From positions 186,001 to 250,000 of the forward strand of contig JAIXMO010000024.1 of the NCBI GenBank assembly GCA_025677825.1: DNA of 64,000 bases. Reading direction: 5' to 3'. The translations under genes and the position numbers were made by a program. Source of the DNA: Helicostylum pulchrum (taxonomy: Eukaryota; Mucoromycota; Mucoromycetes; Mucorales; Mucoraceae). Position 1 is the first letter of the stretch. Each line of letters begins with the position of its first letter. Below, one piece after another: positions 31,984 through 44,348 of the stretch. The notes below the pieces were generated by a model. That model did not search any database. It was not told the DNA's origin and saw only the letters and a program-made list of their open reading frames with translations.

Positions 31984-34900
31984 TTACACTTTCTTTTTAG
32001 CTAATTTTTCCTCTTCACGAATCTTCTTTTTCTGTTCCTTTTCCGCCAACTTCAACTGCTTCAACTCCAACTTCTGTTTCTTTTTCTGCGCTTTGGACTC
32101 TTCCAGTGCTCGCTTTCGTTTACGTTTTGCCTCTTCATTCGCCTGCGTATTAGACCCATCTTTCAACACACGGCGCTTGGCCTGCTGGTGCTGCAAGTAC
32201 GCAGATCGTATATTGACAGGTGGCTGACGTGGCCGTGTGCTCTTTTTCGGTATGTATTCGTCTTCCAATGTAGTGGGGGGACGTGATTGGAACCACGGTT
32301 TTAAAAGACCTATGAATGCGTGTGGTGTAGCTGGTATAAATGATGGTGGATGTGGATATTTCGTTTTAGGTTCTTTTTAGAAAAAAAAAAAATTGTTAGA
32401 AAGATTTTTTTTAGGAGAGAGGAAAAAAACGGTACCTGATTTTGTTGGGATGATCAAGGGTTTGTCTTTACCAATCAAAAGACGTGGTGGCACGGTCAGT
32501 GATCGCATATTAAATGCTTGATCTAATCCCAATTCTTTAAACCCGAAGAAATCTTCACCTAGGTCTTGATTAAATAAACCACTACAAAAACCACAGGTCA
32601 GAAAAATCCAAAGAAACAGTAAAAGCCAAAAAAAAAAAAAAAAAAAAAACTTACTTTATAAGTGCTTCATCATCTTCATGATTATCTTGTACACCTTCCG
32701 CAGGTCCCTACAAAAAAAAACAACAACACAGTTAAAAAAAAAAAAAAACCTTCCCTCTACTTTTAAACAACTAATTTACCGTCACTAAATCTCGATAAGT
32801 ATTTTCCAATTTCCTTCTACTATCCAATAACCGATTTCCATACTTTTGAATATCATCCGTGACATACCTATCCAACTCCCCCACGCTCTCCACATTATTC
32901 TCACTCAACGTATGCTGCAATATATCCTCTCCCGTCATCGACTTGCCATGCATATCCCAATACTTTCGTGCCGTCTTTGCAATATTCCCCAAGTACTCTG
33001 ACATCATATCCGTCAACACGTTCAGCGCTGTTGAATGCGAGCTCTCAAACCCTGCATGCTGTAAGATATTCGACACACTGCGCTGTAACATCTGATCGCT
33101 TGCTTGTTTATTCAACAACATGGGAGGTGTATTTTGCGTTAAAGACGGTGTTGGTGTGCCTGTATCCACAGGAGCAGGAGACTGGTACGTCGTTGGACCA
33201 ATCTCTGTTGAAATCGGCTGATTGTTACGCACGGCCATACACTTGTTGTAAATTGACCTGTTATGCTGCATCAGCTCAATATTATGATCGATACTATGCA
33301 CCAACCCTGACTGCGGCGGCTTTGTCGCCACATACACGTCCAACGAAGGCACCGCTTCCTCATCCTCATCATCTTGCGCCAAATACTCTTCTGCTACACC
33401 AGCGATCTCTGGTACACCCGATAACAAATAATACTCTGGTAAAAACAAATCTGTTCGTAGCGCGTCGTCTTCATCTGTAGGAGGAGGTAATTTCTCTGAC
33501 CTTGTCTTTGACGAAAAGAAGAACCCGCCATCAAACCCTTCTTCATCCTCCGAGGTTAAATCAAAGAGGTCGTGTACACTTGACCCTTCATGTCGGTCCA
33601 CCCACCTTACAAACGCAGTTGAACTGCACCGCATTAACTTTTTGGTCAGTTCCGGCTGCTGATGTAAATGCTCCAATCTCGAAAACCGTTCCATGTCTAG
33701 AGCCGAACGATGCATAGCGCTTCGGTTTCCAAATTCAAACTGGTACTCCTTTTCAATATCCGTGGTTAATTTCGCTCGTGTGTTTTTTGTCACCTGCGTC
33801 CAGATCTTGTTTTGAATCTCGCCAAAGTCGACAGGAGCGCTGGGTGCATCATCGTTGTCATCAACAAGTTCGGTGAGAGGTTTTAACGGTGTGCCCTTTT
33901 GCGGGTGCTTACCGCCGTAGTGGTTATGGTGGCGGTGGTGGGGGAGGTCTTCAAGGGACTCGTGCGTCATCGATCGCTCACGCGTGTGGTCTTCGTCGTC
34001 GGTTTCTTCCATCTCTTCCATATCGTGCTCGGAACGTTCCTTGATGCTGATTTCAGGCACGCCCACAAGTAATCGGTCCGTCTTTCGTTTCATTGCAGTC
34101 GCGTGTTTTCGAAACTCGCTTCCTGGGTTGGTGTTGTACGCTAAACAGTTTTCGTAGATCAAGTAGAGGTCGTTGGCGAATTCACGTTTGTTTTTGTATT
34201 GGCAGTGTTTTAATTTTTTTGCAACTAGACCTAAATCCATCGGGTCTTTGATAACTACAAAGTACGAGGGGAATTAGCTTTTTTTTTTTTTTTTTTTTTT
34301 GTTGGTGGTATATATGTATACCTTCCAAGTAATCGGGTGCTTCTCTTTTATTTACTTTACTAAGAAACGGTGTAGAGTGTTCCTACATATAAAAAAAAGA
34401 CGTGTCGGTATAAAAAGGCAATCCATTTTTTTTTTTTTTTGAAAAACGTACAGTATAATTCTTTAAATCTGTCAAAACCTTTTCACAAGCTTCGTATAAA
34501 TCCTCTTGTCCAATTTTATCATCATTCGCCCACTTGGATCTATGTGGTTTTGCATCCAATAATAAATTTCGAAGTTCTCGGTCTGATAGCGATGTTTTGT
34601 TTCTGTTTTCCGAAATTCCTTTTAACAAGTATTTTAAACTTGAATGATCGTTTTCATCTAATATCGTAAACTACAAAAAAAAAAAAAAATCTATATATCA
34701 GCTTCTCTTTCTCTCGAAAAAAAAAAGGTATGTTTACTGTAGGTGCAGACTCTTCTTCTTGTGCTTCTTCTTGTGTCTTAAACTCGTCCAATTTCCTTTG
34801 CTCCATCATATCCGCCATATCAAACTCCAACGTATGAAAGATATCTAAAAGCGGTACATGATCACTATTGACAAACTCCTTGATAGCTGTAGGTACAGGC

Positions 34901-35211
34901 GAACTCTGTTCTATCTGATGAGCTTGCAAACACAACTTCTTTAAATCCAGAGGCGATTGACAGCAACAATTTTCTTGGTTAGAAAAAAACGGAATCAATT
35001 GTTCGGAAATCATGGTTCGTACTCGAAATACATTGATGTGATCTTTTGAAATAAACATGGTCCAACTGTCAAAGGAGGTGAGTGCTTGTGTAAAACTCTC
35101 TTGCTCAGTAGCTGTGAGAAACCTCTGTGGTATCTCGAGGCGTAACATTTCTTTGGCAAGTACAAACGATAGTTGAGGCCATGGTGGAAGGTTGTTAAGT
35201 ATTGAAGACAT
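31984..35211 (-). CDS. SPT7: SPT7-like SAGA subunit with bromodomain
   Basis: ATG at 35211-35209 (MSSILNNLPPWPQLSF) to the stop at 31984, with about seven short introns. An early bromodomain is split by introns: HSTPFLSKVNKREAPDYLE, VIKDPMDLGLVAKKLKHCQY, FANDLYLIYENCLAYN; it keeps the YN pair used for acetyl-lysine contact. A long acidic middle follows, then a histone-fold-like helix region (LQRSVSNILQHAGFESSHST, LTDMMSEYLGNIAKTARKYW) that in yeast Spt7 pairs with Taf10. The end is a Lys/Glu/Arg-rich coiled coil (KKQKLELKQLKLAEKEQKKK). Spt7 is a scaffold of the SAGA coactivator in the nucleus. Domain order supports the call. Confidence 0.88.
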
Positions 35212-36625
35212 TTTTTTTTTTTTTTTTTTACGAAAAAAAAGGGGGCGAAAAAAAAAATACACGTTCCAACGCCAAAGGGAGGCTTTTTAAAAAAAAAGGG
35301 ACTTTCAAAACACAAAAGGCGGTTATTATTTTCTCAAAGGGCGTCATTAATAATTTATGAATCAAATGTTGGCTTTCCATTTAAGACGTTTACAGAGTGA
35401 TACTACGCAATCCATATTTACTACGTATAATTAATATTTGCTACCACATAAGTTGCAACAACAAGGTTGTAGACATGTACTTTTATAAAAATGATTAAAT
35501 AGATCCGCTATCAATCTAAAAGTATTTAAATATTTTATCCTTTTTTTTTAAAATAAATAAATCACTTTTTCTTTCTTTTATGTAATTACATCGTTTCTTT
35601 TTATGTCGGTACAAAATAATGCTGCTCTTCCTAAAGCAACCGCCGTGTAAAAATAGCACTAGTAACAAGCGCTCAAAATGTGTTCCGTCCGAATGTGTAA
35701 TACTGTAAAGTTAAGGCTACTTTTTTTGGCACTTAATAAAGGTACATGAAAAAGTGATACGCGTGTACCAAGAATTCCCCATAATCAAATATACAAGATT
35801 TTTCCCTAGATTGCTAACATAAATACTCTCTTCACCAGTTTTCTTTGCTATAGAATAAACATGAAAACCGCTTTGGTGTTCAGACACAAAAGAAAACCAG
35901 TGAAAATAAAGTGCCAGTAGTAAGAAGAAGATCATTATATGTACTGAAGAAAGAACATACAAGAAAACCTTAATGTCAACAAAAAATTGCTTCAAGAAAC
36001 ACATTCAAAATTTAAGACGGTACGTGCGAAGATGCCCTCACAGACGAATCAGGTGAAACTCGTGACAGACTTGTTTTAAAGTTAATTAGTATTGGCTTTT
36101 GTGAAAAGATCTGCACGTTAAACTAATCACTATTTCTGGTCGTGTTTCCGTTCCTTTTCCAATCAATACTAAGTACCTTACCTCTTCCTGTATGGAAAAT
36201 ATTCTGGTCCTGTGAAAAACCTTCTAAAAATTGGGATTTCCTATCATGGACTTCCCCATTATGTCTCTTTTATCAGTCTGCACCTGATTCGAACATACAT
36301 ATTTTTGTCTCTTGCTCACGTAAATGGTCTTTCTGGGGAACTGTATAGACGGACTGAAGCTTACTACCGAATTTCCTACGCCTACATCTGTATACCCTAC
36401 ACGACGACAAAAACGAAGATATTCTATTTCCCCTTTCTAATGTCAATTTCAATTTTCTTAATCAAATAAATAACGTGATCTAGTACTCCAAGAAAGGGAC
36501 GGTCTTCAAATATGTTCGGTTCGGATTATGGGTTAGTTGACTACGAAAAAAAACCCGATGTTTATAAAACAAAAAAAACAATTTTTATTCCGTTTCGTCT
36601 TCTTTTTTATACATATAAAAAAACC
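35212..36625. other. Gene-free region with repeat R2 copy 2
   Basis: Upstream of the SPT7-like gene. It contains repeat R2 (about 35440-35770). A 95-codon hydrophobic - strand frame at 35717-36004 overlaps that repeat and is probably fortuitous. The open frames at 36142-36469 have no support. The bZIP promoter is at the right end. Confidence 0.45.
35440..35770 (-). repeat. Dispersed repeat R2, copy 2 (long form)
   Basis: About 320 bases that align with 41660-42000: GATTAAATAGATC, TCACTTTTTCTTTCTTTTATG, CGGTACAAAATAATGCTG, CAACCGCCGTGTAAAA, and GAGAATTCCCCA-like words at the end. Copies 1 and 4 (4620-4765, 62400-62600) match parts of this. No open frame is shared among copies. Confidence 0.6.
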
Positions 36626-37195
36626 ATGTCGTATATTTCATCCTTAAATTTACTCGGAGACGATTCACCTGTTCCAATTTCAGAAGAAGCGCTCAGTGAA
36701 GAGCTTTCAATTTGGGCTAACGCACAATTCACATTCGATACCAAGCCAGGTTCAGCTATCCTTGACGACTACAACAAAACCGCAGAACAGCAGGATCTTT
36801 TCTTTGGCTTAAACGATACAAACAATTCACAATTATTAAACTCATACTTGAGCAATTCTTATTTACATCAACCTATTTTACCAAAGCTAGCTCCTGCTCC
36901 TTCTACATCCTCAGAGCAACTTTACAACACTAAAAAACGTAAGTCGGCTTCAATCACAAGACCTGAAACTGACGAGCCCATAACAGAATTTGCCGAAGAA
37001 GATAAGAGAAAACGAAATACCGCTGCCTCCGCTCGCTTTCGTATGAAGAAAAAATTACGAGAACAAGCACTGGAACAAACTGCAAAAGAAATGACCGCTA
37101 AAGCAGAGGCGCTTGAAAAACGTGTTATTGAATTAGAAAAGGAAGCAAAGTGGCTTCGTGCTCTTGTTGTTGAAAAAGATCCTGCATTATTATAA
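36626..37195 (+). CDS. bZIP transcription factor of the Gcn4/Cys3 type
   Basis: Single exon, 189 residues. I choose the ATG at 36626 (MSYISSLNLLGDDSPV) over an in-frame upstream ATG at 36512, because the sequence between is A/T-rich with unlikely residues. The C-terminus is a basic-leucine zipper: basic region DKRKRNTAASARFRMKKKLR, with the N.AAS.RFR signature of the Gcn4/CYS-3 subgroup, followed by heptads EQTAKEMTAKAEALEKRVIE and LEKEAKWLRALV. The N-terminal half is acidic/Gln-Asn-rich and could be an activation domain. Neurospora CYS-3 and Aspergillus MetR of this class control sulfur assimilation and Gcn4 amino-acid starvation; which applies is not clear. Confidence 0.88.
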   Translation: MSYISSLNLLGDDSPVPISEEALSEELSIWANAQFTFDTKPGSAILDDYNKTAEQQDLFFGLNDTNNSQLLNSYLSNSYLHQPILPKLAPAPSTSSEQLYNTKKRKSASITRPETDEPITEFAEEDKRKRNTAASARFRMKKKLREQALEQTAKEMTAKAEALEKRVIELEKEAKWLRALVVEKDPALL

Positions 37196-38887
37196 AAAAA
37201 AAAGTTTTTTTTTTTTGACATAGCACACGCTTTGCAACATATATATTTTCTATGAAAAAACTTTTTTAAAATAAATAAAAAAATTGTAAAACAAAATGAA
37301 TTGTATCTTATTTGTTCAATCTTGCGTGATTTGTTTTAAAAGGCAGTTGATTGGACTTTTTTCGTTGAGCTGTCAAAAAACATTGGCTGGATAAACGTTC
37401 AAGAGTGGAGAGATAAGAAAATAGCGTATTATAAAGTACTTGATCGCACCATAGCGTAAAAAAAAAAAAAAGATATACTTATATAAAATGATCATGGGAA
37501 AAACTTTGTTACTTTTTTTTCATGCATCGTAAATCCTGTACAACAACATCTATCGCATTCCTCATAGGTTAAATCTTCGTTATTTTGCATCTTGATCTAA
37601 AAGTCAATGAGACGTCACGGATTAATAATCTTCATTATAAATGCTTTGTTGCAGTAACGAAGGTAAGGGGGAACCCCTAAAACACTTTGTACTAATAGTT
37701 CAGTAAAGTCATATGTTTATTATACATATTATATAACAAACAAACCGATCGTGCTACTTCAAAAAAAAGCAGGGTCGAGAACCTTTCAAAACTTTTACTT
37801 GATTTAGTTCACATCTTGCTTAAAAAAAACACAGGTACCCAATGCATAGTTTAATTAAGCGGCGACTCATCTATTTTTTTTTGTGTAGCTGATCTTTTAG
37901 TTTGGTATGTGTGTGGTTGAAACACGAGTATCAGAGATCCAAAAAAAGAATTGATTTCAAATTTGTAATCGTCTTCTCTTCTTTTTTTAATGCAAGTCTT
38001 GATCCAATAACAGTTTGGCATGTATATTTCTGTTATTGTGAGTAATTTGTATGTCTTAAAATCTACCTTATCACTTTGAAACAAACTAAATAGGTGTTAC
38101 GATCTCGATTATAGCGTGTCAATTTAATCAATTGTTTACTTTATTTACTGTGAAAAAAACAAACGCAAGAGATTTTACCGAAACCAAAAGACAATCAAAT
38201 ATGTTACACAAATAGACCCTCTCTTGTATCACAATAAAACTTTATTAATATAAAGATGAATGATGCAACTAGTTTATTCAATCATCAACTCTTTTATTTT
38301 GATATTTACACGAGCCGCCCGCCGATGTTATGTAGTATGGAGATAAGACCGTACCCTACCTTTATGTAGTCTTGGGTTCTCGTTTGGTCATATCACTATT
38401 TCTTTCATATACTCGTACTTATATACGTAGTAGGTACTTATTGCTCCAACTTGTTTCATACAAGCTCCTCTTTTTATACCAATAAAGACTAAGCCGAACG
38501 CATGAAAAAAAATACATCAATTTTTTTTTTCCTGTGCGTGTAAATAGAACGTGTACCGAGAATTCCCCAACAATTTTACAATGAGTTCGAAGAATAATGA
38601 AATACCTAGTTCTGTTAAGTGTGTATAATGAATTCAATTTTACCAAAGGTAATTGCGTTGAACTTAAAAAAAATCATATGCCTACATATTCACTAGCAAC
38701 ATCATTATCTCAATCAGATGAGAGTTTTTTAAACCTAAAGGCGCTGCTGTAATTAAAATACAATGAAGTTACTGCGAAAGCCAGTATCTTCATTGGAAAC
38801 CGAGATTACTTTTAAAGATCGACATACTTATCCAAAATATGTGTAAAGAATAATAATATTTATTATAAAATGTACTAGTTTATTTTT
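37196..38887. other. Intergenic region
   Basis: No supported gene in ~1.7 kb; open frames at 37851-38084 and 38419-38646 lack recognised features. Around 38440-38600 are words shared with other repeats in the window (TCCAACTTGTTTCATACAAG as near 6068 and 46983; GAGAATTCCCCAA as near 41985). Confidence 0.4.
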
Positions 38888-41103
38888 TTACATGCGACTA
38901 ACACCGTAGAGGTTACCACCTTCTACTTCACCATTGTAAATAGCAGAAAGACAGTAACCAAGAACGGTACGTGTATCTCTAGGGTCAATGATACCATCAT
39001 CTAAGAGACGAGATGATGTGTAGTATACATCAGACTCGGCTTCAACAGATGCTTGGAACATGGCTTTTCTGTCATTAGCTAACTCTTCATCGATTGTTTG
39101 GTTCATTCTATATTTTACAGTAATTAATTTTAAAATAAATAAATTGCTAATTTGAATACAATACATACCTTGCAGCACCTTGACGCATAACAAGATCAAG
39201 TACACCAGTCAATTGTTCTGCTCCCATAACGGAACACTTGGAGTTGGGCCAAGAGAACAAGAATCTTTAAAAAATATTAGATTATTTGTACTGTATTTTC
39301 TAAAAAAAAAAAAATTACCTTGGTTCATAAGCGCGACCACACATGGCGTAATTACCAGCACCATAACTAGCACCCATCATGATAGTAATTGCAGGGACAT
39401 TAGAGTTACTAACAGCATTAATAAATCTAGAACCAGCTTTAATGATACCCTCTTCTTCGTATCTCTTGCCAACCATAAAGCCGGTAATGTTTTGCAAGTA
39501 GATCAAAGAAGTATTTCTATAATTGAGATTTATAGTATTAGTCAAAGGATACAAAATTAGCGTGTGTAATTTTTTTTTTATATAGCTTACTTCATATTAC
39601 AAAGTTGAATAAACTGTGTAGCTTTGTTGGCTTCTTCAGTGAAAATAACATTGTTATTTGAAATAATACCGACAGGAATACCTTGAATGTAAGCCCAACC
39701 ACAAATTAAATTTACACCATAGTTAGGTTTAAATGCTGTGAAACGAGATCCATCTACAAGACGAATGATCACTTCGGTTGCATCAAATGGAATACGAATA
39801 TTAGCGGAAACAATACCGAGTAATTCCTCTATAATAAAAAGTTTAATAAAGAATTATACAAGAGAAAATTTATATATTTACCAGGAGAATAATAAGGTTC
39901 TTCATATTCACCCTTCAAGTGTCTTAAGGGTAATTTTCCTTTTTGCTCCCAATTCAAATTGGCAACCCAATCACGAGCTTTACGAATACCGTCATATTCA
40001 TCAATGGCCAATTGATCACTGACACCGGAAACTCTGGAATGCATATCTGCACCACCGAGACTTTCAGCATCGGTGATTTCACCGGTTGCCATTTGTACAA
40101 GAGGAGGACCGCCTAAAAAGACTTGAGCTTGTTTCTAAGTAAAATAAAGTTAGTTAGTTTTTTTCCCGAGAAAATCATAATTGATAAATGTTCTTACTTT
40201 GACCATAATAACATAATCACTCATACCAGGAGTATATGCACCACCAGCAGTTGAACTACCGAATACAACGCAACAAGATGGAATACCAGCCTTTGATCTA
40301 AAAGAGAGAAAAATTAATATTTTCGTTTAATTGTAGCCGAGATAAAAAAAAAGGAGTTAAACATACTGTATGGCTTGATTACGGAAACCTGCACCACCTT
40401 TGTGGAACACACGGAATTGTTGTTGTAAATTTGCACCAGCCTAAAATAGGAAAACTAAATTTTTGTCATTTTACAAAATACGTAAAAGGAAACTTACGGA
40501 TTGAACAAAAGTGACAGAAGGTAACTTGTTCTTAATTGCAATTTGGTGAAGACGACCACCTTTAAGTGCCGAGATTTCATTCATGGCACCACCAGACATA
40601 GTTGCTACGTTGGCAGAAACTAAACAAAGTACACCACTATATAATTGTGATTAAATAAAGAGGCGAAAAAAAAAACAGAAATCATTATCAAATTTACCTG
40701 ACAAGACCGATACCAGCTACAAGAGATCCACCAAGTGTCATTTCATCTTGATCGTAACCAGCTAATGCACATAACTCGAGAAAAGGTGAGTCTTCATCAA
40801 GCACCAGTTCGACACGTTCACGGGCTTAATGGAAGAAAAAGTATGTGTGTATTAGATATATACTCCGCCTTATGAAAGATGCGTGTGTGAAAAAAAAAAA
40901 TATTTACCAGATAATTGGCCACGCTTTCTATGAAGAGCAATACTCTTTTCTTTTCCTTCACCAGTAGCTTCTTTAAGTCGTTCTTTTAATTCGTCAAGTA
41001 AACCTTGCCACTCTTCAACATTGCTTTTGAACTCTGGGCTAGCTTTGTTGACTGCAGTAGCATGTCGTTGAACAAGGTGGTCTCTGGAAGTAAGTGTAGA
41101 CAT
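38888..41103 (-). CDS. Acyl-CoA carboxylase beta subunit (methylcrotonoyl-CoA carboxylase type)
   Basis: About ten exons from ATG 41103-41101 ([18 protein letters not shown]) to the stop at 38888, spliced product ~530 residues, normal for MCC-beta. Both halves of the carboxyltransferase fold are present: [52 protein letters not shown] and [20 protein letters not shown] in the N-half; [54 protein letters not shown] and [15 protein letters not shown] in the C-half. It would transfer CO2 from carboxybiotin to 3-methylcrotonyl-CoA in leucine breakdown, normally in mitochondria. The N-terminus has no strong presequence; an unrecognised upstream exon is possible. The biotin-carrying alpha subunit is not in this window. 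Confidence 0.87.
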
Positions 41104-43256
41104 TTTCTTTACTGTTTAAAGAAAAACCAAAAAATGAAAAAGAAAAAGAAAAAAAGGAACAAAAAATATGCGTATATAAGCTTACAGAAAAAAAAAAGGG
41201 GGAATTATTTCTCATGTGTGTATGCAAAATGGTGAGTTGGGAAACGGCAGTCACCTTCTTGTTACGGTAAATTCCCGTTTTGTCAGCAGCAATCATTGTT
41301 GAAAAAGGTGGGGGAGAAAATGCATGATATAACTAAATGAATAAACTTTTATATACAGATGAGGTAAGGTCCTATCCTGTCGAATCGAGCTTCGCTGTAT
41401 ATTAGAAACCACTCAATTATTTAATCATATTTAGCTGAAACGCGTACGTTCTTTAAGTATGTATTTTTTAAAAAAAAATTACTTTTAATATTTAGTTATC
41501 TTTATTTTTTGTAGCGTATGTAAAGCGTATACTTAAGTGGTACATTTTACCCACAACAAAAAATAATTTTGTCACTTGTGTACATATTTTGCTTCAGACA
41601 GAGTTATGACACGTGATTAAAGTAAATGCATAATTACATCCAATTGCTCCTAATTTTTAAAATAAGTCGTAAAAAGTTGTAGACAAGTGCTTATACATAT
41701 TAAATAGATTGCATGAGCAAATAGACACGCTATTTTATTATTTACTTTTAAAAGATCAATAAATCACCTTTTCTTTCTTTTATGTCCGTACAAAATAATA
41801 CTGTTCTTCGTAAAACAACCGCCGTGTAAAAGAGCGCTTGTTACAAACGTTCAAATGTGGTCCACCCGACTGAGATACCGCATAGATATCAGACTAGTTG
41901 CCTTTTTTATGGCGCTTTATAAAAGTAAATAAAAAGAAATATGCCACGCTTTATTTTCTGAGCGTGTAAATAGAATGCGCGCCGAGAATTCCCCAAAGTC
42001 ATTCTAATCCTCAAAATCTACCCCCAAAATACGCACGGAATCGACCTAACGAGCAAATGGATTTTGACCGACAAATTCGGTGTTAATCTTATCGTAAAAA
42101 GCTTATATAGACTCATATTACTTATCTTGAATACAGGTGAACATGCTGTAAATGAACAGGTATGACCGTAAACCTACAAAATGGACTAACTAAACCACAT
42201 ATGATGTATTATATCTCGCAATAAGTTAAGCCAAAGCCAAAACACTACCTCCTGTGCTCATAGAAGTGCAATATACTACTGATAGTGCTTTTTCCGTCGC
42301 TTGAATCGCAAAGCGTATATTTGAAGATAAAGCTAATAGCCAAGACAAGACAAGACGCCATTGATATTATCTGCAGTAAAGCAGAGTCTCAATTTAATCA
42401 AGCGATATCTGTACTTGTTGAGGACATTCCGGTCCTGCACGCTCAAAAGCGAACAAGGGACTGTTTATAAGACGGTGCAAGTTTAATGGAAGAATTAGGT
42501 AAAAAGTAGACCACCTGCCCATCGTCCCAAATCACTTCAACTGAAAATACATAGCCGTCCCGTTAGTGATGATTGGGGATTTGTAAATAAATATAGGAGA
42601 GAGTGTGGCAATGAAATCGAATGGGCTACATGTTTTTAAGAAGGGAAGAATATCGGTTTATTCCAAAAATACAGTCCAGTGAAGAGTCATTATAACGTGC
42701 AAATAATAACCAAAAGGAATAATCATGATAATCCCTTACAAGTACTAGCAAAACCTCTCCATTCTATGAAGAATAATATATTTTTTTTACATCAATTCGA
42801 ATTCTTTTTTGACTTTACTTTTCTTACCAGTCTTTTACTTCTTCTTTTTTAACGCGCTACCAGTTTTGAATCTAACTAAATTTAATAAAGTAAACACTAT
42901 CTACAATCCTTTTTCTTTATTTTAAAATTGAATTAAATTAGTATCAGAAATATACATGTTTACTTTCTCGCTTTATTAGAAAAAGATCACGGCCGGAAAA
43001 TTATGGTTTTTTTTTATAGAGATTTTTTGGTTTATAAGGAAATGAAGTCTCTGATTCAGTGAGTTTTATAAGAAAAGTCACAGTTGTGTTATTTTGAAAG
43101 TAAGAGATGATTAAGCCCGCCACAATATTATTCAGCATCAGAACCTCCGTTACAAATATTAATCAGCATTTGACGAACTCAATTAGTATATAAATATAAA
43201 ATATTTATTTCTATTATTTCATATTTTTAAAATTAACTTTATAAAAAAAATTAAAC
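41104..43256. other. Gene-poor region with repeat R2 copy 3
   Basis: The promoter side of the carboxylase gene, then repeat R2 at about 41660-42000. A 61-codon frame at 42285-42470 (with IDIICSKAESQFNQAIS) has coding-like composition but no recognised family and stops on both sides. The ~55 bases before 43257 form the OYE 5' leader. Confidence 0.4.
41660..42000 (-). repeat. Dispersed repeat R2, copy 3 (long form)
   Basis: Aligns along most of its length with 35440-35770 in the same orientation, and in inverse orientation with 4620-4765 (CAACCGCCGTGTAAAAGAG, GTCCACCCGACTG, GATATCAGACTA). Followed by CATTCTAATCC, a word also seen near 44825 and 62650. Confidence 0.6.
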
Positions 43257-44348
43257 ATGAGCGCTCTTTTTTCACCAATTAAACTCGGCAAGGCCGCACT
43301 TCAACATCGTGTTGTACTTTGTCCATTAACTCGTTTCAGAGCAACACCCGAAGCAGTTCCTACTGATTTACAAGTCGAATATTATAAACAAAGAGCAAGT
43401 GAGGGAGGTCTTTTGATTACCGAAGCTACATTTATCGATAGACTTGCTGGTGGGTACCCAAGAGCTCCTGGTATTTATAATCAAGAGCAAATCGAAGCTT
43501 GGAAGAAGATTACTGACGCTGTCCATGAAAAGAAGGGAACTATTTACTTACAACTCTGGCACGCCGGTCGTACTAGCTCCAAGTACCTCAACCCTAACCA
43601 AGAACAAATTGTATCTGCTTCTGACATTGCCATCACTGGAAAAAATATGACTGGCGATGATTACGAAGCTCCTCGTCCTCTTGAAATTAATGAAATCAAG
43701 GATATTGTAAACCAGTTTGCTTTTGGTGCCAAGAATGCTATTGAAGCTGGTTTTGACGGTGTTGAAATTCATGGTGCTAACGGTTATCTTGTTGATCAAT
43801 TCATTAACTCTGGAAGTAATAAGCGTACTGATATCTACGGTGGACCCATTGAAAACCGTACCCGTTTTGCTCTTGAAGTTATCGATGCTGTTGTTGAAGC
43901 TGTTGGTGCTGAACGTTCCGCTATTCGTTTCTCTCCTGGTGAAGAATTCCAAGATATGAAGGATGAAAGTGTAGTTGAGACTTGGAGCTATTTAACCTCT
44001 GAAATTCAAAAGAAGCATCCCAACTTATCATATCTTCATTTTGTCGAAGCCCGTAGTGACAAAGTAGGTGAAGAATCAAATAAAATTGACACACTTGGAC
44101 CCTACCGTAAAATCTGGAAGGGTCCATTTATTTCTGCTAGTGGATTCTCCAACTCTACCAAAGAAGCTATTGCTCTCGCTGAGAAGACTGGTGACTTGAT
44201 TGCTTTTGGTCGTGCATTTATCGCTAACCCTGATCTTCCTGAACGTCTTCGTAATAACTGGGAACTTAACAAGTATGACAGGAGCACCTTCTATACCAAC
44301 GAAGCCACTGGATACATTGATTATCCTTTCTATGATACCAAGAATTAA
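43257..44348 (+). CDS. Old Yellow Enzyme family NADH:flavin oxidoreductase
   Basis: Single uninterrupted exon of 363 residues, the usual OYE length. FMN-dependent ene-reductase with TIM-barrel fold. Visible motifs: LCPLTRFRATPEAVPTDLQV at the N-terminus, the active-site segment EIHGANGYLVDQFINSGSNK followed by RTDIYGGPIENRTRF (His and Asn bind the carbonyl, the Tyr after NG is the proton donor), the late flavin segment FISASGFS and IAFGRAFIANPDLPERLRN. It reduces activated C=C bonds using NAD(P)H in the cytosol and is often linked to electrophile or oxidative stress. Lack of introns is unusual beside its intron-rich neighbours and could reflect retroposition or horizontal acquisition; codon use looks native. 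Confidence 0.93.
   Translation: MSALFSPIKLGKAALQHRVVLCPLTRFRATPEAVPTDLQVEYYKQRASEGGLLITEATFIDRLAGGYPRAPGIYNQEQIEAWKKITDAVHEKKGTIYLQLWHAGRTSSKYLNPNQEQIVSASDIAITGKNMTGDDYEAPRPLEINEIKDIVNQFAFGAKNAIEAGFDGVEIHGANGYLVDQFINSGSNKRTDIYGGPIENRTRFALEVIDAVVEAVGAERSAIRFSPGEEFQDMKDESVVETWSYLTSEIQKKHPNLSYLHFVEARSDKVGEESNKIDTLGPYRKIWKGPFISASGFSNSTKEAIALAEKTGDLIAFGRAFIANPDLPERLRNNWELNKYDRSTFYTNEATGYIDYPFYDTKN

Noticed and set aside
32859..33717. + strand frames of 71-170 codons
   Set aside because: Antisense to the SPT7-like coding region, whose domains and splicing support the - strand.
35717..36004. 95-codon hydrophobic frame as a membrane protein
   Set aside because: It overlaps dispersed repeat R2 and the frame is not kept in the other R2 copies.
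38888..38896. C-terminal SRM of the carboxylase as a peroxisomal targeting signal
   Set aside because: An (F/S)RM ending is, to my knowledge, common in mitochondrial MCC-beta subunits, so it is not good evidence for peroxisomal location.
41039..41296. Upstream ATG at 41296 as a mitochondrial presequence exon of the carboxylase
   Set aside because: I could not find a donor in phase with an acceptor before MSTLTS; joins tried introduce a stop.
43548..44287. - strand frames of 61-134 codons
   Set aside because: Antisense to the intact Old Yellow Enzyme gene.
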